Made by a program: the position numbers and the translations under genes | The notes under the pieces: model-generated | Seen by the model: the letters and a program-made list of their open reading frames with translations, nothing else | Database searches by the model: none | What the model was told of the DNA's origin: nothing | Shown here: positions 18,324 through 27,904 of the stretch, one piece after another | Layout: each line of letters begins with the position of its first letter | Position numbering within the stretch: the first letter of the stretch is position 1 | Origin: Allohahella sp002354735 | GTDB taxonomy: Bacteria > Pseudomonadota > Gammaproteobacteria > Pseudomonadales > Oleiphilaceae | Assembly (NCBI RefSeq): GCF_047946665.1 | Contig: NZ_CP172312.1 | Coordinates: 3,782,001 to 3,846,000, forward strand | Length of the DNA: 64,000 nucleotides | Reading direction: 5' to 3'

Positions 18324-19638
18324 TCCCTTACAGTTTTATTCCAGCGTCAGCCAGGGACTGGCGCGTAATTCCAACAGCTTCCTCAAGCGACAGCTCAATC
18401 TGTTGCAGACCCCTGTCGAGGCTGGTGCACTCGATCACCTGACCGACATCGATCCCGGTGAGATCGATCCCGAGTCAGTAGGGGTCAGCAGGGCTGAAAT
18501 CGAAGGCATCTGGCAGGCAGTCGAAACGCTGTACCAGAGCGGAACGCAGCCGGCAGTGACACTGTGTATTCGGAAGCAGGGCCAGTTGCTGATGCATCGG
18601 GCGATCGGCCATGCCCAACTGCCAGAGTTAGGCAGCAACGAGCGCGCCGAAAGAGCAGGCACTCGGATCAGTCTCGACACGCCTATCTGCATCTTCTCCG
18701 CCAGTAAGGCGATTACGGCGGCGCTCATCCACAAATTAGTGGAAGATGGCGAGATCAGCTTGAGCGACCCCGTCAGTTTCTATCGACCAGAATTCGCGGC
18801 GCGCGGCAAGGGCGATATCACCATTCACCAGATCCTGTCGCACCGTGGCGGGATACCAGGCTTGCCGGCCCATGAGCCGGTCGAGACCCTGTACGATGAT
18901 GAGCGTGTGTGGCGGCTGCTCTGCGAGGCCAAACCAATTGCGGTAGATGGTGGCAAGCTGGCTTATCACGCGATAACCGGCGGCTTCGTGCTCGCCAAGG
19001 TTCTCGAAAAGGTGACCGGTGACACGATTCAGAACTATCTCGACAAGCATCTCCGGCAGCCGCTCGGGATGAAGTATTTCCAGTATGGTCTCGCTGAGAA
19101 ATTTAGAGATAGAGGCGCTGACAATGTGGCAGCCGGGCCGGCTACGCCATTTCCCCTGTCCATAGTGGTCAAGCGAGCGCTGGGCGCGAGTTTCTCGGAG
19201 GCTGCCAGGATCTCGAACGGTGAAGCCTGGCACAACGCCATCGTGCCCGCCGGTAACATTTACTCAACGGCGGAAGAAACATCACGCTTTTTCCAGATGC
19301 TGCTGCAGGGCGGCACCTGGAATGGCAAGCGTATTCTGTCGGAGCGCTCTGTGCAGCGGCTTACGGAGGAAGTTGGTACCTGTAGTATCGATCGGACAAT
19401 GCTCATTCCAATGCGATATAGCGCTGGTCTCATGCTTGGCGCCGATCCCGTCGGGCTGTTTGGACCATACTCGAGACAGGCTTTCGGTCATATCGGCCTA
19501 ATCAACAAGTTCTGCTGGGCAGATCCGCAGCGGGATATTTCGGTTTCGCTCATGACGACGGGGCTGAATCTGGTGAGCCATCATCTCCTGCCGCTTGGCC
19601 TGGTGCTCAAGCGCATCAACTCAGCCTGTGACGACTGA
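18307..19638 (+). CDS. Serine hydrolase, class C beta-lactamase/EstB-like
   Basis: A 443-residue member of the beta-lactamase-related serine hydrolases (PF00144). The nucleophile motif is SASK (Ser131, Lys134), and Tyr220 in LAYHAITGGFV is the likely catalytic base. No signal peptide is seen, so it is probably a cytoplasmic esterase or transesterase rather than a resistance enzyme. The start overlaps the end of ctaB; similarity to neighbours gives no hint of substrate. A start further downstream is possible but would still leave the catalytic domain whole. Confidence 0.83.
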   Translation: MPSITDPLQFYSSVSQGLARNSNSFLKRQLNLLQTPVEAGALDHLTDIDPGEIDPESVGVSRAEIEGIWQAVETLYQSGTQPAVTLCIRKQGQLLMHRAIGHAQLPELGSNERAERAGTRISLDTPICIFSASKAITAALIHKLVEDGEISLSDPVSFYRPEFAARGKGDITIHQILSHRGGIPGLPAHEPVETLYDDERVWRLLCEAKPIAVDGGKLAYHAITGGFVLAKVLEKVTGDTIQNYLDKHLRQPLGMKYFQYGLAEKFRDRGADNVAAGPATPFPLSIVVKRALGASFSEAARISNGEAWHNAIVPAGNIYSTAEETSRFFQMLLQGGTWNGKRILSERSVQRLTEEVGTCSIDRTMLIPMRYSAGLMLGADPVGLFGPYSRQAFGHIGLINKFCWADPQRDISVSLMTTGLNLVSHHLLPLGLVLKRINSACDD

Positions 19639-19659
19639 CGAGACGGGAGACTCAGGGCG

Positions 19660-20016
19660 CTACTGACCCCAGCTACCGCTCTGCTGGTCCACGATGGCAA
19701 TTGTGTTTCGGAGTGTCCGGTTCAGGCGCACCTGTGTATTGGTGCGCTCGACCAGCTTTGACACATTGGCCAGCAGGCGATGCAACTTCGGGCTGACCTG
19801 ACGAATCACGTCGGTGATCATCTCATAGGGGTAGTGGTGATCCTGAATACTCAGTTTGTTGAGTTCGTTCAGTTCGCGATGGAACACGGTAAGGATGTCG
19901 TAGATGATATCCTTGCTCTCGAGCGTCGAAGCCTCCCAGTAGGCGTCGTCCAGCACATCGATCAGCGACTGGAACTCGAGACTGGCATCAGTGATTCGGG
20001 CGGGTGACGCAGACAT
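19660..20016 (-). CDS. Small helical hypothetical protein
   Basis: A 118-residue protein predicted to be nearly all alpha-helical, without signal peptide or membrane segment. Its middle (HRELNELNKLSIQDHHYPYE) and its end (VERTNTQVRLNRTLRN) are polar and conserved-looking. I do not recognise a family. It converges on the serine hydrolase with a 21-base gap. Confidence 0.55.
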   Translation of the reverse strand: MSASPARITDASLEFQSLIDVLDDAYWEASTLESKDIIYDILTVFHRELNELNKLSIQDHHYPYEMITDVIRQVSPKLHRLLANVSKLVERTNTQVRLNRTLRNTIAIVDQQSGSWGQ

Positions 20017-20084
20017 ACAGACCTCTGGGTGAATGTGGCAAGATCGGGCTGCTTAAAGCATAGCAAAGTTTCCGCGTAACGAGA

Positions 20085-21182
20085 TCAACGCGCTTCGGGA
20101 ATAGCCGTGACGACGCCTATCCGATTACCAGTCAGTGTGCCGAGATAGAGCGTGCCGTCCTCACCTTCTTCGACCGAAGTAATTTCCCAGACATGTTCGC
20201 CAGTTGGATCCTGAAGGTTCTCGAGCACTTCGCCTTGCTCGTTCAACGCCAGGATCGCGCCGTGCCTGGTTGCCTTCGGTTGCAAGCGCTTTGGCAGGGC
20301 AGCAATCAGCTCCTTGATAAACGGGTAAGGATGCGTTTTGTCGAGTGCGGCACTGCGAGGTGCGAAGAGCGCCACCCAGTAGCGCCCATCACTGCCTCTG
20401 GAAATGCCGTCCGGGAAGCCCGGTAGCCGGTCGGCGAATACTTCAGACTGCCCGGCCTTTGGGCCCGTGATCCAGTATCGCAGGACCCTGTAGCGAAAAG
20501 TTTCGTTGACGAGCACAGACTGCTGGTCCGCTGCGACAGCGACGCCGTTGGCGAAGAACAGCTTGTCGAGCAGCAGGGTGAGCCGCTCACCTTCGGCGGC
20601 AGAGGGATCGTAGGCAAACAGCCGACCATGCGGCCGAGCTTCGAGTATCTCGAGCTGTAACTCATCCATTGCGCTGCGTGACGATGCATCCGAGAAATAG
20701 ATAATTCCGTCGTCAGCAATATCCACATCATCAACGAAACTGAGCGCCATCGGGCCGCCAGCAGGCACCAAGGTCTCGAGCGCCCCGGTGTCGAGGTCGA
20801 GTCGCAGCAAGCCCTGTTCGGCATCAGCAATCACCAGGCGCTCGGACTGGTCGAGTGCCAGACCAAGCGGATGCCCGCCAGTATTGGCCAGCACCTCAAT
20901 CTCATCGTCACGGCTGATTCTGACGATGTCGCCATTGGACTGACCGGTGTACACGAGCCACTGCGGACGATCGGCCTCACGAACTGGGTGCACGTCCTCT
21001 GCGCCAGCCAGCTTGCCTCGGGCTATCAGCGGAATATCCTGCAGCCGATCGTTGGCGGAGAGCTGTTGTGCGCGAGCGGGCTGCCAGGCCTTCGCATCGA
21101 TTGGCGCGTTCAGCCACAGGGTGGTGACGACCACCACAACACACAGAACGATTGCGAGAACGAAAAAGGCAACAGAACGCAT
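20085..21182 (-). CDS. SMP-30/strictosidine synthase-like beta-propeller protein
   Basis: A 365-residue protein with an N-terminal membrane anchor and a six-bladed beta-propeller of the gluconolactonase/strictosidine synthase-like group. Repeated blade strands (TGQSNGDIVRIS, IYFSDASSRSAMDEL, GFPDGISRGSDGRYWVALF, GTLYLGTLTGNRIG) include Asn/Asp residues of the usual calcium-dependent lactonase site. I use ATG 21182 because AAGGAA lies upstream at a normal distance; an upstream TTG would place that signal inside the gene. Substrate unknown; lactonase or esterase activity is an inference. Confidence 0.75.
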   Translation of the reverse strand: MRSVAFFVLAIVLCVVVVVTTLWLNAPIDAKAWQPARAQQLSANDRLQDIPLIARGKLAGAEDVHPVREADRPQWLVYTGQSNGDIVRISRDDEIEVLANTGGHPLGLALDQSERLVIADAEQGLLRLDLDTGALETLVPAGGPMALSFVDDVDIADDGIIYFSDASSRSAMDELQLEILEARPHGRLFAYDPSAAEGERLTLLLDKLFFANGVAVAADQQSVLVNETFRYRVLRYWITGPKAGQSEVFADRLPGFPDGISRGSDGRYWVALFAPRSAALDKTHPYPFIKELIAALPKRLQPKATRHGAILALNEQGEVLENLQDPTGEHVWEITSVEEGEDGTLYLGTLTGNRIGVVTAIPEAR

Positions 21183-21255
21183 GACACTACTTTCCTTCAA
21201 TGGCAGGATGAATGAGGCGGATGGTAATCATTGTGCAAGCGACGGGGTAGCGATC

Positions 21256-21468
21256 ATGGAACTTCCACCAGACTTTCTGAACGAACTGGATGACGACGCT
21301 AAAGCCAGCTTTCTGCAGGACATGGTGCTCAGAAGCAGCGAAGCCGATGCGTACCTCGGCGAGCTCGAGAAGGACTGTGCACGGCTGGAACGGGATATCA
21401 GAACCGGCCGCACGATCGTCAGTTTCGACGCCGAATCAGAGACCTTCGCCCTATTGGCGAAGGCGTGA
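21256..21468 (+). CDS. Small acidic hypothetical protein
   Basis: A 70-residue acidic, helical protein (MELPPDFLNELDDDAKASF at the N-terminus). No known family is recognised. GGGG lies at a suitable distance before ATG 21256; an ATG at 21208 in the same frame would make it 86 residues but leave only 25 bases to the divergent gene. Confidence 0.45.
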   Translation: MELPPDFLNELDDDAKASFLQDMVLRSSEADAYLGELEKDCARLERDIRTGRTIVSFDAESETFALLAKA

Positions 21469-21489
21469 TCAGGCGACGAAGGTTCTGAC

Positions 21490-23760
21490 TCAGTTGTTCT
21501 TTGCGCTGTCATCCAGCAGGTCGATCAGTGGCTCGTACTGAAAACGCTGCAGCATGACGATTTTCCCGTTTGTAGGCCCCTGAGCTGATGCGTTCGCGGG
21601 TATTTCTTCGAGGAAGGCAGCAGTCGGGCGCTCGCCCTCATACTGAAGATGCCAGCACCAGGACGCTGTCAGTGGGCTCTGGTCTGTATTGACTGGACAG
21701 CCGAGGTTGGGTCGGCATACCGAAGCAAGCTGATCACCAACATAATTGAAGCTCGCTATTTCCACCGGTGTGACCGCTTCTGCGCCGGCGGGTGCAGCCC
21801 CACAGGCTTCTGCGCTGTCATTGAAGATAATGCCGATCGGATTGAAGCCGAACAGATCGCTGAACTGTGGGGCTAGCTGGGCCAGGCCGGCCTGCACACT
21901 TTCGGCATCGAGCGTGGGCACTTCAACGATACGCTGGAAACGCTCAGCGGTACCCGCAGGCTCCTCGGCAGGGATCGCGGCTTCGATCTTGCGCGCTGAG
22001 ACAGTCAGCTCGTCGAGCTTCTCCAGTGGGTCATTGCTCGTAGCCAGTCCACCCAGCAGCTCTGCGCGTACCGACGGGTCAGCTAGCGTCACGCTGCGAT
22101 CAGCTTGCATACTGATATTCTGCAGTCTCAGCAGAGTGGGCTCGTCACCCTCGGCCGGGTCGTATGCTCGCGTAACCCGGTATACCTTGAATGGTGACAG
22201 CTGAACGACGCTTTCGTTGATGATCCGCCCGGCTGCATCGAAGCTGAAGCGCCAGAGATAGTCGAGACACCCGGTGGTGGAGCCGTTCGGATTTTTGCTG
22301 GTTTCCTCAGTCTCAACGTAATAGATGCTGTAGGCAACGCAGGATTCGCCCTCACTGCCGATACGTACTTCCCAAATGCTGTCATCATCCGCGCGGATAC
22401 CGATATCGGTGTAGTCTTCGAATAAGCGGTTGGCAAACTCTCTGGTGTTGACTGAAACCCGAGCGCCTGAAACGGCTGACTCGACAGCCGGTTGTCCTTC
22501 AAGATAGCTTATCTTCACTTCGGGCTCTGGCGCGGGACGGGATAGCTCCGTGGACTCGGGGCGGAAAGTCGTCAGCGGCTGGAAGCCGAACACAGGGTGC
22601 GGCACGAACTGCAGTTCAATGGCGCCAAAAATCTTCTGCTGCAGTACCCGACCGAACACGCCATAGGTAAAGTCGGTCTCGGCAAAGCGTTCGCAGGCTA
22701 GGTTGGAGCTGTCTTCACAGGTTTCGATAATATCGACGCCGCCTGACGATATCGACGTCAGATTCATCTGGTTGCTTTCCAGATCGGTTCGTCCGCTGCT
22801 AGTGGCCAGGTTACCCGCAAACCACTGTATCTTGCTGACCGCGAGCGGGTTATCCACGCCAAGCGCGAGCCGCATGTGTCGCTCTATGCGTCTGAGCGGC
22901 ATGCCAAGCAGATTGCCCGGGGTGAGGACCTTTTCCGCATAGCGGTTGGCGACTGGCAGCCATTGCGCCACATCTGCCAGCAGCGCCAGGTGGCTCGACC
23001 TGACTATTTCGGGTGGCAGCGCATCAATGACTTCGCGGCTTCCGGGTGTGCTGTTGCCAGCAGCTTCCACCAGCTTCTCGATTTCTGCCTGGAGCGCCAC
23101 AGTGGTGGCTTTGGCATAGGCATGCAGCTTACGTTCAGATTCGGCAACGTAATCCCGCAGCAAGTTGGTGTTGAGCTTGAGCAAAGCGCTGACAGCCGTG
23201 CCAGCGGTTCGGAAATCTGGCGCTACGAATGCCGGGTCTGCTGCGTTGTCGGCCGCCTGCTGCGCGATATAAGCGGCCGTCAGGGTGCTGAACGGCGTTA
23301 TGAAGCGTACCCCTGGCGGTGCTTTCAATGTGTATGAGCGAAGTACGAGCCCACCAGCCTCTTCTTCTGGGCCTGCTGCATTGAAGGGAATGAGGTCCTC
23401 GTCGGTCGCCTTACCCGCTTCGACGAACGCCAGCAGAGGATAGGCGCCGGGATTTTCGATGCCCGCCAGTTGCTCTTCAGTAAACGAGTACAGGCCAAAT
23501 TTGCCGGTCTCTGCCGATGGTTCGTTCACCTCATAGGCGTCGTTGGCATTGAGGTCCATCCAGACGAAGGCATTGCGCAGATAGCCATCGATGACACGGC
23601 CTGCGAAGATGCTACCTTCAGGCAGCTCGTCTTCAGGGTCGACCAGAGCCGTACCGCCTTTCTTGCTGTCATCGCTGCAGGCAGCCAGTACGGCAGTGAA
23701 TGCCAGGGCCAGCAGTATGAGTCGTGCCAGTTGACCGGCAAGACGGCTGGGGTGGAACAT
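21490..23760 (-). CDS. Large putative lipoprotein of unknown function
   Basis: A 756-residue secreted lipoprotein: signal peptide with lipobox LAAC, followed by SDDSKKGG and an acidic linker. The N-terminal part contains IFAGRVIDGYLRNAFVWMDLN with NDAYEVNEPSAETGKFG, which looks like a carboxypeptidase-regulatory-like or beta-sandwich domain, as in large lipoproteins of marine gammaproteobacteria. A helical region follows (about 170-290), then beta-rich parts with several cysteines. ATG 23760 is taken because the signal peptide begins there; ATG 23781 and GTG 23820 are in frame upstream. No function can be assigned. Confidence 0.72.
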   Translation of the reverse strand: MFHPSRLAGQLARLILLALAFTAVLAACSDDSKKGGTALVDPEDELPEGSIFAGRVIDGYLRNAFVWMDLNANDAYEVNEPSAETGKFGLYSFTEEQLAGIENPGAYPLLAFVEAGKATDEDLIPFNAAGPEEEAGGLVLRSYTLKAPPGVRFITPFSTLTAAYIAQQAADNAADPAFVAPDFRTAGTAVSALLKLNTNLLRDYVAESERKLHAYAKATTVALQAEIEKLVEAAGNSTPGSREVIDALPPEIVRSSHLALLADVAQWLPVANRYAEKVLTPGNLLGMPLRRIERHMRLALGVDNPLAVSKIQWFAGNLATSSGRTDLESNQMNLTSISSGGVDIIETCEDSSNLACERFAETDFTYGVFGRVLQQKIFGAIELQFVPHPVFGFQPLTTFRPESTELSRPAPEPEVKISYLEGQPAVESAVSGARVSVNTREFANRLFEDYTDIGIRADDDSIWEVRIGSEGESCVAYSIYYVETEETSKNPNGSTTGCLDYLWRFSFDAAGRIINESVVQLSPFKVYRVTRAYDPAEGDEPTLLRLQNISMQADRSVTLADPSVRAELLGGLATSNDPLEKLDELTVSARKIEAAIPAEEPAGTAERFQRIVEVPTLDAESVQAGLAQLAPQFSDLFGFNPIGIIFNDSAEACGAAPAGAEAVTPVEIASFNYVGDQLASVCRPNLGCPVNTDQSPLTASWCWHLQYEGERPTAAFLEEIPANASAQGPTNGKIVMLQRFQYEPLIDLLDDSAKNN

Positions 23761-23871
23761 CGGCTGTTCAGTGATTGTCATGAACTGGGGCTCTGGAGTC
23801 GAACGGTAAAAAGGCGTCACGGGGTATGCAAGCCATATCGGCCGGCCAGCAGAATGAACACGGTCAACTAT

Positions 23872-23897
23872 GCTGAAGCAATGGGCTGAAGCAATGG
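23872..23897. repeat. Perfect 13-base tandem repeat
   Basis: GCTGAAGCAATGG is repeated exactly twice in tandem in the 280-base divergent region between the lipoprotein gene and the AstE-like gene. It looks like a recent slippage duplication; a regulatory role is unproven. Confidence 0.7.
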
Positions 23898-24044
23898 ATA
23901 GTTACCCGCGTCGAACGCTGTTTCGTAAAAATTTGTATAGCTGCCACGCTATCAACAGAGCATGACGCCTGTCTATGATCGGGTTAACGTATTGATCATC
24001 TATTCAGCCAAACCTTCGCCAATTCCTTCGATTCGGAGTTCGAC

Positions 24045-25169
24045 ATGCAGACTGAAACCATTCCTCTCTGGTCTCCAGCGCCAGGCACACGTCGCGAGCT
24101 GCTGGTGTACCGCTTCGGCAGCGATGCTTCCACGGGGCCTGTGGCTTATCTCCAGGCGGGGCTGCATGCGGATGAATGGCCAGGCCTGCTCGTACTGCAA
24201 CACCTGATTCCCTTGCTGACGAAAGCGGAGGCGGAGGGTCGGCTGAAGGGGCGGATCATACTGGTGCCGTTCGCCAATCCGGTCGGCATGTCGCAGAACA
24301 TATTCGGGTATGTGACCGGCCGGTTTGACCTGACCGGGCGCGGTAATTTCAATCGCAATTTTCCCACCTTCAATGTGGGCGAGTTCGAGATCGACGCGCT
24401 GCCCGATGATCTCGGACCCGGTTTTCGTGAGTTTCTCAAGCAGTCGCTGCAATCGCGCTATCCTGACAACGAAACCGATTACCTGAAACAGCTGTTGCTC
24501 GGCTTGGCGCTGGAAGCGGATTTTGTCTTCGATCTCCACTGCGATGATTACACGGCAGCCCATGCCTACTGTGCTGATTTTCAGCAAGCCAAGGCGGCGG
24601 AGGTGGCTGGCATACTCGGTTTCACCCATCTGTTTACCGAACCGCTGGACGGGGTGATCGCGTTCGACGGGAGCGCGTTGAAGCCCTGGTACGATCTGTT
24701 GGCAGCCACTGGCAATACGCAGCTCGCAGCTGAAATGCCGCTGGCGATGACCCTGGAGTACCGAGGCCAGATCGACGTCGATGATGCGCTGGCAGAGGAT
24801 GATGCCGAGCGCCTTGCAAGCGTTCTACAACACTGTGGTGTCATTGCCGGCGTCCAGCCGGAGCCGAGATTTTGCGAGGTGGAGATCTCTCCATTGCAGG
24901 CGGTCGACACTGTGTATGCGCCCGAAACTGGCCTGCTGGTTTTCCGGCGGCAGCTCGGTGAGCGCCTGAAAACAGGCGAGCATTATGCTGATATCGTGCG
25001 CATTGACCAGCTGCCACCGCACAACAGATTGGCGTTACGGGCGAGAACGGATGGCGTGCTGATGGGCTTGAGTCACCGCCGGCTGGTCAGACCTGGCGAC
25101 CAGATCGCCAAGGTGGCCGGCACCGAAGCCCTGGCACATCGCCGACCGGGTTCGCTGTTACAGATCTGA
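24045..25169 (+). CDS. Succinylglutamate desuccinylase/aspartoacylase-family zinc hydrolase
   Basis: A 374-residue M14-like zinc hydrolase. The zinc ligands are His41 and Glu44 (AGLHADEWPG) and His165 (FDLHCDD). The substrate-carboxylate motif NFNRNFP (101-107) is intact. A C-terminal beta domain (ETGLLVFRRQLGERLKTGEH) is of the kind found in AstE/aspartoacylase relatives. It stands alone, not in an arginine-degradation operon, so its substrate is unlikely to be succinylglutamate; deacylation of an N-acyl amino acid is the family-level prediction. Confidence 0.82.
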   Translation: MQTETIPLWSPAPGTRRELLVYRFGSDASTGPVAYLQAGLHADEWPGLLVLQHLIPLLTKAEAEGRLKGRIILVPFANPVGMSQNIFGYVTGRFDLTGRGNFNRNFPTFNVGEFEIDALPDDLGPGFREFLKQSLQSRYPDNETDYLKQLLLGLALEADFVFDLHCDDYTAAHAYCADFQQAKAAEVAGILGFTHLFTEPLDGVIAFDGSALKPWYDLLAATGNTQLAAEMPLAMTLEYRGQIDVDDALAEDDAERLASVLQHCGVIAGVQPEPRFCEVEISPLQAVDTVYAPETGLLVFRRQLGERLKTGEHYADIVRIDQLPPHNRLALRARTDGVLMGLSHRRLVRPGDQIAKVAGTEALAHRRPGSLLQI

Positions 25170-25336
25170 CGATAGCGCAAGTGACTGAAATATCACAAAA
25201 CCTGCGGCGAAGGCTGTTAGTATGCCGAGTAGACGCATCGTTTATACCAGAGCGAAATGCTGACACTAGCCATGGTCGAGCTGCTGTAATACAGTTCGGC
25301 CTCTTCAAGTACGTATGACCTGTCTTCGGAGCCAGT

Positions 25337-26101
25337 ATGAATCCCCAGACCCTTGATGTCGCTTCCTCCATACTGGCCTCTACTGCCAGGCTCTGGCGCG
25401 GCACAATGGCTTCGCCACGACCGCGTGCGGAGAACCCCGAGCTGCAACTCTTCGACCGAGAGGGCTGCATCGAGTGTCGCCTCGTAAGAGAAGCGCTATC
25501 GGAACTGAATCTGGACGCTCAGATCTTCCCCTTTCCGCTCCGTGGCCAGCGCTACCTCGAAGACCTCAAGTCCCGTTCCGGCAGTACGCGTGTGCCTTTC
25601 CTGTTCAACCCGCAGACCAGCAAGGGCTACGCGGGCGCCAGCGAGATCATTAATTTTCTGTTCGAAACCTATTCGCGTCGCGATGTTCCGCTGCCACTTC
25701 GGGAAGGCCTCATCAGCCGGTGGATGTCACATGCTGCCACAGTGATCCGTGGCAATCGCGGCGTAACCGCCAGCCCTTCGCGGCCCGCGGACAAGCCGCT
25801 GACCCTGTATAGTTTCGAGTCCAGCCCCTATTCGCGTCTGGTTCGGGAGCGGCTGACTGAGCTCGAGTTGGCTTACACCCTTATCAATCTGAGCAAGCAG
25901 CAGATCGCTGACCTGGGGCCAGCCACCCAGCGTCTACATGTCGGCAAGTATGAACCCTTGCCTGGTAGCAAGCGTGAAGCCTTCCTGCGCAAGCATGGTC
26001 GAGTGCAGGTGCCCTATCTCGAAGACCCCAACACCGGCGTGGCCCTGTTCGAGTCAGCACGCATCCTGCAGTATCTCAACGACCAGTACAGTCGGGGCTG
26101 A
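25337..26101 (+). CDS. Protein with two tandem glutaredoxin/GST-N domains
   Basis: A 254-residue cytoplasmic protein made of two thioredoxin-like (GST N-terminal or glutaredoxin) domains. The first (about 35-110) has a CxxC motif, Cys44-Ile-Glu-Cys47, and the cis-Pro segment STRVPFLFNP. The second (about 150-235) begins LTLYSFESSPYSRLV, with Ser-Ser-Pro-Tyr in place of the cysteines, and has RVQVPYLEDPNTG as its cis-Pro segment. There is no GST C-terminal helical domain. A redox role in the first domain and ligand binding in the second are inferred. Confidence 0.78.
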   Translation: MNPQTLDVASSILASTARLWRGTMASPRPRAENPELQLFDREGCIECRLVREALSELNLDAQIFPFPLRGQRYLEDLKSRSGSTRVPFLFNPQTSKGYAGASEIINFLFETYSRRDVPLPLREGLISRWMSHAATVIRGNRGVTASPSRPADKPLTLYSFESSPYSRLVRERLTELELAYTLINLSKQQIADLGPATQRLHVGKYEPLPGSKREAFLRKHGRVQVPYLEDPNTGVALFESARILQYLNDQYSRG

Positions 26102-26152
26102 GATCTTCCGGTTGTCCGGACGAGATTATAATCATCAGGGAGCAGGCATCGT

Positions 26153-26863
26153 ATGACTGAACTTGCATTGAAGCTGGACGATAGCACGCTGGCGCCAGGG
26201 GATTGTCATCAGGTGAGTGAAGCGATGCTGCAGCAGATGGACCATCGCTATCGGGCCACGCTGATCAATTCAATCAGCGGATACAAGAGTGCCAACCTGA
26301 TTGGCACCGTAGACGCGGCAGGACAGACCAATGTTTCCATTATCAGTTCCTGCGTACACCTTGGCGCAGATCCCGCACTGATTGGACTGGTCATACGACC
26401 GCACTCGGTTGACCGGCATTCGCTGGAGAACCTGCTGAGTACCGGCTATTACACCATCAATCATGTTCATATCGACATGGTCGAGGCTGCTCATCAGACA
26501 TCGGCGCGTTACGACAAGACGGCGTCCGAGTTCGAGGCCACGGGTCTGAGCGAGCAATGGCTGGAGGATTTTACAGCGCCATTTGTGGCTGAATCACGGC
26601 TGAAGTTCGGGGTTCGGTTCAGACAGCACATTCCGTTGGAGATCAACGGCACTGAGTTCATCATCGGAGAGATCTGTCGCATCATCCTGCCAGGTGGCGT
26701 GGTCAATGCTGACGGTTATCTCGATCTTGAGGCTGCCGGAACGGCTACGGTGACTGGTCTTGACAGTTATCACCGCGGCCAGAGGCTGGCACGCTATAGC
26801 TACGCCAAGACGGATCGCCCGCTGTCTAAGATCGATGTGCCCACCAGTGCGTCAAAAGACTGA
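26153..26863 (+). CDS. Flavin reductase family protein (FMN-binding split barrel)
   Basis: A 236-residue protein of the DIM6/NTAB flavin reductase-like family, which binds FMN. The typical GSANLIGTVDAAGQTN-like strand appears as YKSANLIGTVDAAGQ, followed by HLGADPALIGLVIRP and STGYYTINHVH, the positions used for flavin phosphate and isoalloxazine contact. A GGAG precedes ATG 26153. The 3' end overlaps the convergent FHA gene by 64 bases. Confidence 0.85.
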   Translation: MTELALKLDDSTLAPGDCHQVSEAMLQQMDHRYRATLINSISGYKSANLIGTVDAAGQTNVSIISSCVHLGADPALIGLVIRPHSVDRHSLENLLSTGYYTINHVHIDMVEAAHQTSARYDKTASEFEATGLSEQWLEDFTAPFVAESRLKFGVRFRQHIPLEINGTEFIIGEICRIILPGGVVNADGYLDLEAAGTATVTGLDSYHRGQRLARYSYAKTDRPLSKIDVPTSASKD

Positions 26864-27894
26864 GTCAGCGCGGCAGGCAATTCAGCATCGACCGCACCTG
26901 AAAAAACCAGCACCGTCGCAATGACGGCCAGCGTCAGCATGATAATCGCGATGAATAGCGCGGGCGAACGCTTCTTTTCTGATGCCAGCTCAGTCATGGG
27001 GTCACGGTCGCCGAGCACAGCATCGAAGTTGATATCATGTGGTCGCTCCGCTGCTGGTGGCACTGGGTGGGCCGTCGAATGGTGAGTGATTTCCGCAATT
27101 TTCTGGGTGCCAGTCTCCCCAGCTGAGTTGTTTTGACCATTTCTCGGCTTGTCCTTGACGTTGCTGACTACTGCCGGAATCGGTCGAATCACCGTTTTGC
27201 CATGATCATCATCGGGACCTTCGACAACGAAGGTCACCACGTCGAACTTCAGCTTGTCCCCAGGGCGTGCGCGCCCCTGGGTGATGCGTTCCCCATTCAG
27301 AAAGGTTCCATTGGTAGAGCCGAGATCCTTGACCAGCAGAAACTGACCGGCAACCTGGAGCTGTGCATGCTGTCGCGACAGATGCGACACGGGCACCGCA
27401 ATGTCGGCGGCTTCGTCACGGCCGACAATAGCAACGCCATGAATGGGATAGAGCGGTTGCTTGGCCCAACTGGCATTGGTCCTCAGTCCCCACAGTGCCT
27501 GCCCCTGTCTGCCTGGGCGAGCGCCCTGCTTCTGCAGATTTGGTGAGGTGGCGTCTGCGCTGCTGAAAGGCTGGGCATCACTGCCGGCATCGGCTGCCCG
27601 CAGTAATTTGATCTTGACGTTCCCAATGACGATCACATCGTCAGGTTTGACGATGACTGCCTTCCTCACCTTCTTGCCATTCAGGCCGGTTCGGTAGTCA
27701 GGATTCATGTTGATCAGATAAACGTTGCCATCCTTGAGTCTCATTTCGGCATGGAAGGGCTGGACGCTGTCCTGGCGCAGGCAAATCGAGTTCTGATCGT
27801 CAGAGCCGATTGTCATGTGCGCGTTCACTAGCCACACCGGAGGTCTGCTGCCGTCAGTAAAGTGCAGTTTCAACATGCCTGGATCCTGTGTCAT
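26800..27894 (-). CDS. Double FHA-domain membrane protein
   Basis: A phosphothreonine-reading membrane protein of 364 residues. The second FHA domain (about 145-225) is canonical: GRDEAADI, HLSRQHAQL and DLGSTNGTFLNGERI, with the Arg, Ser, His and Asn residues that bind phosphothreonine. The first FHA-like domain (about 5-95) lacks most of these (IGSDDQNSICLRQ, FHAEMRL, LNGKKV), so it is probably a non-binding fold. A polar linker and one C-terminal helix (about 315-337) follow. It is divergent from PP2C and kinase genes, so it is the likely reader of the kinase's products. ATG 27876 is an alternative start. Confidence 0.87.
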   Translation of the reverse strand: MTQDPGMLKLHFTDGSRPPVWLVNAHMTIGSDDQNSICLRQDSVQPFHAEMRLKDGNVYLINMNPDYRTGLNGKKVRKAVIVKPDDVIVIGNVKIKLLRAADAGSDAQPFSSADATSPNLQKQGARPGRQGQALWGLRTNASWAKQPLYPIHGVAIVGRDEAADIAVPVSHLSRQHAQLQVAGQFLLVKDLGSTNGTFLNGERITQGRARPGDKLKFDVVTFVVEGPDDDHGKTVIRPIPAVVSNVKDKPRNGQNNSAGETGTQKIAEITHHSTAHPVPPAAERPHDINFDAVLGDRDPMTELASEKKRSPALFIAIIMLTLAVIATVLVFSGAVDAELPAALTQSFDALVGTSILDSGRSVLA

Positions 27895-27904
27895 GTCGTC
27901 GAAT

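Noticed and set aside
27133..27697. Plus-strand frames within the FHA gene
   Set aside because: The FHA motifs on the minus strand are unmistakable, and the other frames have no known similarity.
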